From Chryseobacterium gambrini (GTDB lineage: Bacteria; Bacteroidota; Bacteroidia; Flavobacteriales; Weeksellaceae), in contig NZ_FTOV01000015.1 in assembly GCF_900156825.1 (NCBI RefSeq), positions 1 through 64,000 of the forward strand: a stretch of DNA of 64,000 nt, read 5' to 3'. Below, one piece after another: positions 1-7,031 of the stretch. Within the stretch, counting starts at the first letter, position 1. Each line of letters begins with the position of its first letter. A program made the translations under genes and the position numbers. The notes below the pieces were generated by a model, which had not been told where the DNA came from, did not search any database, and saw nothing but the letters and a program-made list of their open reading frames with translations.

Positions 1-63
1 AGTAAGTTTTTCCTGTTCTTTTATTTTAAACACTTGTTTACGAAAATCTAAACTATAACTCAT
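1..63 (-). mobile_element. IS630-family transposase, N-terminal fragment cut by the window edge
   Basis: Read on the minus strand, ATG at 63-61 opens a frame of 21 codons that runs off the window. The peptide begins MSYSLDFRK and continues with a Lys/Glu-rich stretch, which is how the helix-turn-helix end of IS630-type transposases (IS630 transposase-related, Transposase_14) usually starts. The body of the element lies left of the window. A 12-bp perfect inverted repeat at 101-132 just upstream could belong to its terminus. Only the N-terminus is visible, so family assignment rests on 21 residues. Confidence 0.65.
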
Positions 64-100
64 ACAGCTAAGATAAGACTTTTTATAATGAGTCCACTAT

Positions 101-132
101 ACTTTGTCAAAGTTGAAAATCTTTGACAAAGT
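101..132. repeat. 12-bp perfect palindrome next to the IS630 fragment
   Basis: ACTTTGTCAAAG at 101-112 and CTTTGACAAAGT at 121-132 are perfect inverted copies separated by 8 nt. It lies 38 bp upstream of the transposase start and 85 bp downstream of the symporter stop, with no clean U-run on either side. It may be part of the insertion-sequence end or a transcription-shielding hairpin. A second small palindrome (TTTTTTGTG/CACAAAAAA) follows near 161-180. Confidence 0.5.
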
Positions 133-217
133 TTATATTGTATTTTAACTGCAGCCTGACTTTTTTGTGACACAAAAAAAGCTGGTGCGGAAGTTGATTA
201 GCTGCCTGAATATAATA

Positions 218-1843
218 TTAATTGATAAATAGTTTAAAAATTAACCTTGCAATGATAAGAATTGTTAAGAATATGTACCAAAATTTCTTTTCAGAATCAG
301 ATTTTCCTTGTCTTATGATAAATAAACCTACAAATGTTAATAGACCATTCAAAATAATTAACTCTACCCCGATTCTGTAATGCGTATACGTTGTTACCAG
401 ATAATTGATGATATACGTTGCAACCGGAGCTAAAATCGTTACCGCCAAAATTGAATATTTCCTTGAAATCTGAAACTTTGTGAAAATTCCGAAGGCAAAA
501 AGTCCTAAAAGCGGTCCGTAAGTATATCCTGCAATCTCCATGATGAGGTAAACAATCGATTTGTCATTCAAAGCTTTAAAGACCATGATCAGAATAAAGA
601 AAATGATGGTGAAAGTTAAATGAACCTTCATACGAAGCTGTTTTTTCTCTTTCTCCGTCCTGTTTTTGTCTTCATTAAGATTTAAAAGATCTACGCAATA
701 CGAGCTCGTAACGGCAGTTAAAGCGCCATCCGCAGAAGGAAATAATGCCGAAATTAATCCGATAATGAAGATAACGGAAATGATCATCGGGAAATGTCCC
801 TGAAGCGATAAAGCCGGAAACAGATCGTCTCCCATGATATTTTTAATGTTACCCGCAGAGTCTTTGAAACCGAAGATGTTGGTAACGGTTTCTCCGTCTA
901 TTTTTCCATATTCTGCGCCGTTTTGCAAAGCAAAAAGATAAAGAAGACCACCTAGAAACAGGAATGCCAGATTCACAAAAAGCAGTGTTCCTGCAAAAGT
1001 GAGCATATTTTTCTTTGAATTTTTAAGATTATCCACAGAGATGTTTTTCTGCATCATTTCCTGATCTAATCCTGTCATCGCAATCGTAATGAAAATTCCC
1101 CCTAAAATCGTTTTCAGGAAGAATGTCTTGGAATTCGGGTCAAAATTGATGAAGTGGGTATAATTTTTCTGTTCTAAAATAGTATATGCTTCGCCTAATG
1201 ATAAATTTAAATGGGATAAAATATAAATGATACACGCAATGAGACTGATAATCATGAATGAAGTCTGCAAAGTATCGGTAATCACAATGGTTTTTACACC
1301 GCCTTCAAACGTATATAAAAGCACCATTAACAGCAGAACTAAAGCCGTAACCCAGAAAGGAACGCCCAAACCTTCCAGAAGGAAAATCTGAAGAACGTTG
1401 ACCACTAAATATAACCTTGCCGTTGCCCCAATTGCCCTTGAAATAATAAAAAATATAGAGCCTATTTTATGCGCTTCGACATTGAATCTTTTGCCTAAAT
1501 ACGTATAAATCGAGGTGAGGTTCATTTTGTAATACAGCGGAAGAAGAATTGCGGCAACAATAAAATATCCGATGAAAAAGCCGATCACCATCATATAATA
1601 TTCGAATCCGCCGTAGATGTATTCACTTCCGGTCATTTTTCCGACTGTTCCGGGAACGGAAATAAATGTTACTCCGCTTAAGCTGGTTCCGATCATTCCG
1701 AAAGCAACGAGCCACCATTTACTTTTTTTATTCCCGATAAAAAACGACTGATTATCAGAATTTCGGCTTGTAAAATAAGAAATAACCAAAAGTCCGATGA
1801 AATAGACAAAAACAAACAGCAAAAGAACAGTTCCGGAATTCAT
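218..1843 (-). CDS. sodium:solute symporter (SSS family)
   Basis: A 541-residue integral membrane protein with about 13-14 hydrophobic segments spread over its length, the usual size for SSS transporters that couple Na+ entry to uptake of small solutes. The N-terminal region carries the family-like FFIGNKK and GTSLSGVTFISVPG stretches, the latter in the first Na+-site helix region, and GLISALFPSADGALTA lies in the TM8-9 region. The substrate cannot be read from sequence; sialic-acid, sugar and proline transporters all share this fold. It stands alone: an IS630 fragment lies downstream and a terminator separates the upstream GNAT gene. A weak -7-like element (complement of CAAATATA, 1863-1870) lies 20 bp before the start codon. 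Confidence 0.85.
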   Translation of the reverse strand: MNSGTVLLLFVFVYFIGLLVISYFTSRNSDNQSFFIGNKKSKWWLVAFGMIGTSLSGVTFISVPGTVGKMTGSEYIYGGFEYYMMVIGFFIGYFIVAAILLPLYYKMNLTSIYTYLGKRFNVEAHKIGSIFFIISRAIGATARLYLVVNVLQIFLLEGLGVPFWVTALVLLLMVLLYTFEGGVKTIVITDTLQTSFMIISLIACIIYILSHLNLSLGEAYTILEQKNYTHFINFDPNSKTFFLKTILGGIFITIAMTGLDQEMMQKNISVDNLKNSKKNMLTFAGTLLFVNLAFLFLGGLLYLFALQNGAEYGKIDGETVTNIFGFKDSAGNIKNIMGDDLFPALSLQGHFPMIISVIFIIGLISALFPSADGALTAVTSSYCVDLLNLNEDKNRTEKEKKQLRMKVHLTFTIIFFILIMVFKALNDKSIVYLIMEIAGYTYGPLLGLFAFGIFTKFQISRKYSILAVTILAPVATYIINYLVTTYTHYRIGVELIILNGLLTFVGLFIIRQGKSDSEKKFWYIFLTILIIARLIFKLFIN

Positions 1844-1890
1844 GCTTTAATTTAAATTTTAGCAAATATAGTTTTTTTCTGTTCTGCCTA

Positions 1891-1930
1891 AAAAGAAAAA
1901 ACCTTCAGGATATATTTCCGGAAGGTTTTA
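1891..1930 (-). terminator. rho-independent terminator of the GNAT-pirin operon
   Basis: On the minus strand a stem AAAACCTTCC/GGAAGGTTTT-like (arms about 1897-1909 and 1917-1929) is followed by a T-rich tract. It lies 65 bp after the GNAT stop and just before the symporter start, so it closes the operon 4949-1997. Confidence 0.7.
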
Positions 1931-1996
1931 TATGTAATGTTGAAGTTAAGGCTGATAGCTCAAAAGTTCAAATTTAATCTCAACCTTAGCTTAAAA

Positions 1997-2296
1997 CTAA
2001 GCCTGTGTTTTATTTACCAGAACATCCTGAAGTTCTTCATGCTTCTGGAACGTAGCCTTGGCAAAAGGACAAAGCGGAATAATTGTTTTTCCGTTCTTTC
2101 TTGCAAAATCTACCGCCGCAAGAAGCATTTCCTTTCCAACGCCTTTGCCGTTGTATGCTTCTTCAACTTCGGTGTGATCGATGATGAATCTTTCTTCTCC
2201 AGCCCAAGTGTACGTCATTAAACCTGCATGGTTTCCGTCTATGAATGCTTCAAAATTTCCGTGTTTCGGGTCGTTGGTTTGTTTTACTTCAATCAT
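1997..2296 (-). CDS. small GNAT-type N-acetyltransferase (YjdJ-like)
   Basis: 99 residues, the length of the single-domain GNAT subgroup (Acetyltransf_CG). The acetyl-CoA pyrophosphate loop is visible as YNGKGVGKEML, followed by the subgroup's IIPLCPFAKATFQ segment with its conserved Cys-Pro. These proteins bind CoA; their acceptor is generally unknown. It is the last gene of a minus-strand operon: its start codon lies 1 bp after the OsmC stop, implying translational coupling, and a terminator follows at 1891-1930. A cytoplasmic role alongside thiol and redox proteins is an inference from position. Confidence 0.8.
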   Translation of the reverse strand: MIEVKQTNDPKHGNFEAFIDGNHAGLMTYTWAGEERFIIDHTEVEEAYNGKGVGKEMLLAAVDFARKNGKTIIPLCPFAKATFQKHEELQDVLVNKTQA

Positions 2297-2297
2297 A

Positions 2298-2696
2298 TTA
2301 TGAAAATTTGGTTAATATTTCTATATCGTTTGTAAGAATCTTATGAATCGGACACGCATCCGCTATGGCGTGAAGTCTTTTCAGTTGTTCATCATCAAGA
2401 TTTGTGCCTTCAAAGCTGATGTCTCTTTTGAAAATGGCTCTTTTCGTTAAAGGAAAATTTTCCAGTTCCACTTCAACGTTTATTTTTTCGACGTTCCATT
2501 CTTTTCGGTCGATGTACATTCTCAAGGTTGCCGCTGTGCAGCTTGCGAGGGAAGTGGCAAGAATTTCAAAAGGATTGAACCCTTTGTTTCCGCCGCCTTT
2601 GTCTACAGGTTCATCTGTAATAAGAGTATTTTCTCCCGCCATAACTTCGGTGTAGTATTTTTCTGTTCCCAGACTTGCTTTTACTGTGATTGCCAT
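2298..2696 (-). CDS. OsmC family peroxiredoxin-like protein
   Basis: 132 residues from the chosen ATG (2696-2694), giving an MAITVKAS start. The frame is open further upstream, but this ATG overlaps the upstream gene's stop in a TAATG junction, the normal sign of translational coupling, and fits the family's usual length. The two conserved OsmC/Ohr cysteines are present in SLASCTAAT and ACPIHKIL. The family reduces organic hydroperoxides through this Cys pair. It is sandwiched between a mono-cluster ferredoxin-like gene and a GNAT gene in the operon, consistent with oxidative-stress defence. Confidence 0.85.
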   Translation of the reverse strand: MAITVKASLGTEKYYTEVMAGENTLITDEPVDKGGGNKGFNPFEILATSLASCTAATLRMYIDRKEWNVEKINVEVELENFPLTKRAIFKRDISFEGTNLDDEQLKRLHAIADACPIHKILTNDIEILTKFS

Positions 2697-2914
2697 TATT
2701 TTTTTGTATTGAATTGATAACTCAGTGCTCCTGAAGGACACAGGTCGATTTGGTTTTTAAGTTCTTCTGCGGTTGCATTTTCAGGTTTCAGCCACGGTCT
2801 TTCTTTCGGGTTATACACTTTCGGAAGTGTTTTTACACAAACGGCGGCGTGGATGCACTTTTTGGGTTGCCAGAGCACGGTAATCTCTCCGTTTACATAT
2901 TCGTGTGTTTCCAT
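2696..2914 (-). CDS. (4Fe-4S) mono-cluster binding protein (Fer4_19 type)
   Basis: 72 residues. A ferredoxin-like cysteine pattern is visible: KCIHAAVCVKTLP near residues 18-30 and LCPSGAL near 58-64, matching the divergent 4Fe-4S mono-cluster domain. An F/YN-type segment plus RPWLKPENA lies between them, as in that family. Such proteins often pair with OsmC and GNAT genes, as here. Start and stop overlap or abut the neighbours (TMEM175 stop 2 bp upstream, OsmC ATG overlapping its stop by 1 bp). The electron-transfer partner is not visible. Confidence 0.8.
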   Translation of the reverse strand: METHEYVNGEITVLWQPKKCIHAAVCVKTLPKVYNPKERPWLKPENATAEELKNQIDLCPSGALSYQFNTKK

Positions 2915-2915
2915 A

Positions 2916-3494
2916 TCAATTTTCGTTTAAAGTTTTTTCTATTCGTCTGTCCGGAATCAGCCAGAGCAAAGCAACCGTATAATATAGTGCTACTGCAATA
3001 TAAGGATAAATAAATGAAACAATAATTCCTGAAACATAAAGCACTATGGATGCATTTTCCTTAAAACGGGAAGCAATGGCCTGTTTCAGCTTAGAGCTTT
3101 CCCCTTCGGATTTTATGATCGCATTTTCCAGAATCGTATAGGCAGTCGCACAAAGTCCCAGTCCGAATCCGTAAGTGGCTACCGGATTTTTGGCAAAATG
3201 AGTTTCCCCGATCCATTCTGTTGCAAAAGGCATTAAAGAAAGCCAGAACAGGAGATGAAGATTTGCCCAAAGAATTTTTCCGTTTACTTTTTTCACTGCC
3301 TGAAAAAGATGATGATGATTGTTCCAGTAAATTCCTACATACAGAAAGCTGAAAATATATGCCAGAAATTTAGGAATAAGCGGTTTTAGGCTTTGCCAGT
3401 CGTTTCCTTCCGGAACTTTCAGTTCCAGTACCATAATCGTGATGATGATCGCAAGAACCCCGTCACTGAAAGCCTCTAATCTTCCTTTGGTCAT
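2916..3494 (-). CDS. TMEM175-family potassium channel-like membrane protein (DUF1211)
   Basis: 192 residues with about six hydrophobic segments, the single-repeat size of bacterial TMEM175 proteins, which assemble as tetramers. The hallmark FSDGVLAIIITIMVLE of TM1 starts at residue 9; its FSD motif is the family signature. Bacterial members conduct K+ with low selectivity. The start codon overlaps the upstream FMN-reductase stop by one base, so the two are co-translated. A K+ channel inside a redox-stress operon is reminiscent of electrophile-triggered K+ efflux, but that functional link is my inference. Confidence 0.85.
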   Translation of the reverse strand: MTKGRLEAFSDGVLAIIITIMVLELKVPEGNDWQSLKPLIPKFLAYIFSFLYVGIYWNNHHHLFQAVKKVNGKILWANLHLLFWLSLMPFATEWIGETHFAKNPVATYGFGLGLCATAYTILENAIIKSEGESSKLKQAIASRFKENASIVLYVSGIIVSFIYPYIAVALYYTVALLWLIPDRRIEKTLNEN

Positions 3495-4027
3495 TATTTG
3501 CGGATCGTATTTTTGAAATTCTCCACTTTACTGTTCAGCTCTTTCAGCATTTCTGGGTTGATGACTCCACTTTCCAAATCAAAATTTTCATAAAATTTAG
3601 GAAGCGAGAAAGTTTCTTTGATATCCGCTCCGAAATTCGGGAAAAATGTCTTTGCTGTGTTCATCACATTTCCGCCGCCGTAACCTCCCAGAGAAGTAGA
3701 CATCAGAAACATCGGCTTGTCCTGAAAAACCTTCACGTTGATTCTTGAAGCCCAGTCGAAAACGTTTTTAAAAGCGGCGCTGTACGATCTGTTGTGTTCT
3801 GCAAGCGAACATATAATCACATCACATTCTTCTATCGCTTTCAGAAAATGGTGTGCTTCTTCCGGAAAGCCTTTCTTTTCAAGGTCTACTGAAAAAACAG
3901 GCATATCAAAATCATTCAGATCAATCAGGTTGATTTCTTCCTCCTGAAAATCTTTTAGAACGAATTTTACAAGTTCCCTGTTGATGGAAGTGGAAGACGT
4001 GCTTCCTGCAAATGCTAATATTTTCAT
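3494..4027 (-). CDS. NAD(P)H-dependent FMN reductase
   Basis: 177 residues with the flavodoxin-like fold of the NADPH-dependent FMN reductase family. The FMN-phosphate loop is AGSTSSTSINREL near residues 7-19 and the isoalloxazine region is SLGGYGGGNVM near 113. The family reduces FMN or quinones with NAD(P)H in the cytoplasm. It lies 19 bp downstream of a pirin gene, overlaps the channel gene by one base, and is thus the second gene of the six-gene operon. Substrate could be quinones, azo dyes or metal ions; sequence does not decide. Confidence 0.85.
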   Translation of the reverse strand: MKILAFAGSTSSTSINRELVKFVLKDFQEEEINLIDLNDFDMPVFSVDLEKKGFPEEAHHFLKAIEECDVIICSLAEHNRSYSAAFKNVFDWASRINVKVFQDKPMFLMSTSLGGYGGGNVMNTAKTFFPNFGADIKETFSLPKFYENFDLESGVINPEMLKELNSKVENFKNTIRK

Positions 4028-4046
4028 CGCGTATGATTTTAAGTTG

Positions 4047-4949
4047 TTATGGTTTTCTGTTTAAAATAGCTTTCGGAAGCGGAACATATTCATTTTCATC
4101 TCCAGGAACCAAAGGAAAAGCATCGTGGTTCTGGTCGTGCCAGTTCACTTTTGCCTGATCGATCAGTTCTTTTTCGGAATTTACAAAATTCCAGAATATA
4201 AACCGCTCTTCTTCAAATGGTTCGCCACCGAAAAGATAAACCGTTCCGTTTTCGCTCATGTCAAATTCGCAGAGTTGGGTGTTTTTGGCAATCATCAGTT
4301 GTTTAGATCCGTAAGAATTTCCGTCAGTAGAAACAGTTCCGTCCAGAACGTACATGGCAGCTTCTCCGTAAAGATCTTTCCCAATGCTGATCTTTTTTGC
4401 CTCTTTGGTTTTAATTTCAATAAAAAACAGCTTGCTGTGAACCGGAACCGGCGATTTTTTTCCAAAAGCTTCTCCTGCAATTAATTTATACTGAATTCCG
4501 TCTTCCTCCCAAACCGGAATTTCATCTGCTTCAATGTGGTGGAATGTGGGTTCAGACTGTTCCAGATGTTTCGGAAGTCCTACCCAGATCTGGAATCCGT
4601 GAAGTCTTTTATCAGAATGCCGCAGGTATTCCGGAGTTCTTTCAGAGTGTACCACACCTTTTCCGGCAGTCATCCAGTTTACGGCTCCCGGTTTTATTTC
4701 CAGAGCACTTCCGATGCTGTCTCTGTGAAAAATAGATCCTTCCAGAAGATACGTTAATGTTGAAAGCCCGATGTGCGGATGCGGCGGAACATCCAGATTC
4801 TGATAATCTTTTAAGTCGGATGGTCCCATATGATCGATAAAAACGAAAGGTCCGACTGCTCTTTTTTCACGGAAAGGCAATAATCTTCCGACCAGAAAGT
4901 TTCCGATGTCCGCAGATTTTTCTTCTATAATAAGTCCGATGTTTGACAT
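4047..4949 (-). CDS. pirin family protein (first copy)
   Basis: 300 residues with the two cupin domains of pirins. The four Fe-ligand positions are intact and even match the numbering of human pirin: His57 and His59 in PPHPHIG, His101 and Glu103 in VVHSERTPE. Bacterial pirins include quercetin 2,3-dioxygenase-like enzymes and redox-responsive regulators. It heads the minus-strand operon ending at 1997. A paralogous pirin lies at 5723-6598, but the two differ in length and in ligand-region sequence, so they are not a recent duplication. Confidence 0.88.
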   Translation of the reverse strand: MSNIGLIIEEKSADIGNFLVGRLLPFREKRAVGPFVFIDHMGPSDLKDYQNLDVPPHPHIGLSTLTYLLEGSIFHRDSIGSALEIKPGAVNWMTAGKGVVHSERTPEYLRHSDKRLHGFQIWVGLPKHLEQSEPTFHHIEADEIPVWEEDGIQYKLIAGEAFGKKSPVPVHSKLFFIEIKTKEAKKISIGKDLYGEAAMYVLDGTVSTDGNSYGSKQLMIAKNTQLCEFDMSENGTVYLFGGEPFEEERFIFWNFVNSEKELIDQAKVNWHDQNHDAFPLVPGDENEYVPLPKAILNRKP

Positions 4950-5024
4950 GATGTGCGTGATTTATTTGTATTAATTTTTAATTTAATTTTGAATTCTTAA
5001 ATGAGGATTTTGCAAGTTGAATGT

Positions 5025-5609
5025 TTATAGATTCCCATACACTACGATTTCTTCTGCGAATCTCAGTTTGGAATTGATCCATTTAATCAGATTCCGTAAA
5101 AATAATTCTTCATCCGCTGTTTCTACAGGTAATCTTGCGATCTGATTTACAATTTTTCTCATCGTTTCATTTTTATATCTGTTATGACTTGTGATGTCAA
5201 ACGTTTCAGAATTGGCAGCTTTAAAAATGTCAATTACATAATCAAAATCTTTAGATTGAATAAAGATGCCCCTGTCTGTTGGGATGTAATATTTTTCCAG
5301 ACTGCTGTTTTCAGCCCATAATATAAATCCTATTTTATGAATTTGCTGATCTGGTGTTGCTGTAAGATATAAGAGTTTTTCCTGAATTTTTTTCATGGCT
5401 TTCTCTTCATCATGCTTACAGATATGGTAATATTTTTTTGCAGTTTTATCATCACATTCAGTTAATCTGCATATCGTATTAATTTTGTTGCGATGAAATT
5501 CCTGTATACTTAATTCTACATCATTATTGTTTCTCTTCAGGAGTTTTTGGGCTGAATGTAAAGGGATGTTTATTCTGTTTCTCAGTTCTTTAATAGTATT
5601 AGTTTCCAT
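5025..5609 (-). CDS. hypothetical protein with two UBA/TS-N-like helical repeats
   Basis: 194 residues, no signal peptide. Residues about 5-35 (ELRNRINIPLHSAQKLL then NNNDVELSIQEF) follow the pattern of the EF-Ts N-terminal UBA-like domain: Leu-Arg, a Ser/Cys-x-x-(Lys/Ala) turn, then Asn-Asp-(Val/Ile)-x-x-(Ala/Ser)-Ile. A similar unit follows at about 44-75 (ICRLTECDDKTAKKYY, HDEEKAMKKI). The remaining 120 residues are a mixed alpha/beta region I do not recognise. It lies between the two pirin genes on the same strand but with gaps of 75 and 113 bp, so it may be transcribed separately. Function unknown. Confidence 0.65.
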   Translation of the reverse strand: METNTIKELRNRINIPLHSAQKLLKRNNNDVELSIQEFHRNKINTICRLTECDDKTAKKYYHICKHDEEKAMKKIQEKLLYLTATPDQQIHKIGFILWAENSSLEKYYIPTDRGIFIQSKDFDYVIDIFKAANSETFDITSHNRYKNETMRKIVNQIARLPVETADEELFLRNLIKWINSKLRFAEEIVVYGNL

Positions 5610-5722
5610 GTTTTATTTAATGGCTTGAAATAATTAGTAAATTATCCGGATATTTTCCGAACCATCGTCTAAATATATAAAATTAATAAAAAGAACAGCT
5701 TGAAGATGATTTTTAATTAAAA

Positions 5723-6598
5723 TTAATCTGCAAGGTAACCGAATCTCCCTAAATTGAAATCTTCAAAAGCCTGCATAATTTCTTCTCTGGAATTCATTAC
5801 AAAAGGTCCGTGAGGAAAGATAGGCTCATTTAAAGGCATTCCGCTGATGATTAAAACGATTGAGTCTTCTTTTGCTTCTACCGTAAAATCTTCTCCTTCA
5901 TTTTGAAACAAAACGAGATGATTGAGTGGTACTTTTTCTTCGCCATTTATTAGAATACTTCCTTCAATCACCAAAGCTGCAGTATTGAAATTTTCGGGAA
6001 AGGTGAATGCTGCTTTTCCACCATTTTTCAGTTTTGCATTCATCATGTGAACCGGACTGAAGGTAAAAGCGGGACCTTTCTGATTTTGATATTCTCCGGC
6101 AATCACTTCAATATGTCCGTTTTCTCCAAGATCTACTTTCGTTATATCCGAATTTTTGATTGCCTGATATTTCGGGCAGCTCATTTTATAAACCGACGGA
6201 AGATTTACCCAAAGCTGAACCATTTGGAAAATTCCGCCATCTTTTGCCCATTCTTTTTCATGATATTCTTTGTGAAGAATACCTTTTGCGGCAGTCATCC
6301 ACTGTACATCGCCTTCACCGATAATTCCGCCACCTCCTGCGCTGTCATGATGCTGCACTTTTCCTTTATACGCTATGGTTACAGTCTCAAAACCTCGGTG
6401 CGGATGAACGCCCACTCCTCGAGGCTGATCTGTTCCGTTAAAGTGAAATTTTGAATTGTAATCGAGCATTATGAATGGATCCATCCTTTTCATATCCAAT
6501 CCCTGAACGCCCGGAATAAAATTATGAACCCTAAAACCGTCGCCCACAAAATGCGCAGGTTTCGGAGATACTATTTTTTCTATTTTTTTAGTTGCCAT
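5723..6598 (-). CDS. pirin family protein (second copy)
   Basis: 291 residues. The iron ligands of the N-terminal cupin are present as His65 and His67 (GVHPHRGFE), His109 and Glu111 (ILHKEYHE). The glycine-rich loop HHDSAGGGGIIG is typical of bacterial pirins annotated as quercetin dioxygenases. A -7-like element (complement of CAAAGTTA, 6619-6626) lies 20 bp upstream. The upstream gap to the MFS gene is 433 bp and full of repeats, so the gene probably has its own promoter. Together with the 4047-4949 copy it makes two different pirins within 2.6 kb. Confidence 0.88.
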   Translation of the reverse strand: MATKKIEKIVSPKPAHFVGDGFRVHNFIPGVQGLDMKRMDPFIMLDYNSKFHFNGTDQPRGVGVHPHRGFETVTIAYKGKVQHHDSAGGGGIIGEGDVQWMTAAKGILHKEYHEKEWAKDGGIFQMVQLWVNLPSVYKMSCPKYQAIKNSDITKVDLGENGHIEVIAGEYQNQKGPAFTFSPVHMMNAKLKNGGKAAFTFPENFNTAALVIEGSILINGEEKVPLNHLVLFQNEGEDFTVEAKEDSIVLIISGMPLNEPIFPHGPFVMNSREEIMQAFEDFNLGRFGYLAD

Positions 6599-6670
6599 AA
6601 TATGGTTGTATTATGAAGCAAAGTTATCTTAAGCAAAAATCCTGTACATTGATCTGTGTTAATAAGGGGG

Positions 6671-6713
6671 ATTGATTGATGATTGATGATTGATGATTGA
6701 TGATTGATGATTG
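6671..6713. repeat. heptanucleotide tandem repeat (ATTGATG)5
   Basis: Five exact head-to-tail copies of ATTGATG (6675-6709), with partial copies at both ends. It sits 73 bp upstream of the second pirin start. Units of seven are prone to slippage and could vary in number between strains. It is non-coding here. Confidence 0.85.
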
Positions 6714-6756
6714 TGCTGAGCGGATGTTTTCAGTTTTTTATTTAGGATGTAAAAAT

Positions 6757-6811
6757 TCCCCTCCTTTGGAGGGGTGGCGAAAATTTCGGAGAAATTTTTG
6801 ACGGGGTGGTT
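6757..6811. repeat. GGAGGGG-type dispersed intergenic repeat
   Basis: Contains a CCCCTCC/GGAGGGG hairpin at 6758-6774, then GAAAATTTCGGAGAAATTTTT and GACGGGGTGG. From memory this string recurs in intergenic regions of many Flavobacteriia; only one copy is present in this window. Together with the heptamer array and the palindromic element at 6865-6968 it fills the 433-bp gap between the pirin and MFS genes. Confidence 0.45.
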
Positions 6812-6864
6812 CCAGAAATAAAACTGTAATTTCCTGTTGAATAAATGTACTCCACAATTTCAGA

Positions 6865-6968
6865 GCTCATTGAGTGGTATGTCTGAGCTCTTTTTTTGGA
6901 TTCGGCGGCTGCGAAGCAGCCGCCGAATCCAAAAAAAGCGAGTAGCGAAAGCTGCAAAAAACTCCTGA
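6865..6968 (-). repeat. palindromic dispersed element, copy A (22-bp stem)
   Basis: The core is a perfect 22-bp inverted repeat (arms 6891-6912 and 6916-6937) around a GAA loop, with GGCGGCTGC next to the loop. Outside the stem lie CAGCTTTCGCTACTCGC and CAGGAG on one side and GAGCTCA on the other (minus-strand reading). A second copy is at 16325-16434 in the opposite orientation. Both copies are read in the sense direction downstream of a gene, here the MFS gene. Confidence 0.8.
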
Positions 6969-7031
6969 ACTCAATGAACAATTGATTTTTTCTTTGCCTA
7001 AATTAGGAAATCGACAAACCGGTTTGTTTTA

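Noticed and set aside
6671..6713. Heptamer array considered as a CRISPR remnant
   Set aside because: Units are 7 bp without spacers and there is no cas gene.
6742..6981. 79-codon open frame on the minus strand
   Set aside because: It runs through the GGAGGGG repeat and the palindromic element; the protein-like text is translated repeat sequence.
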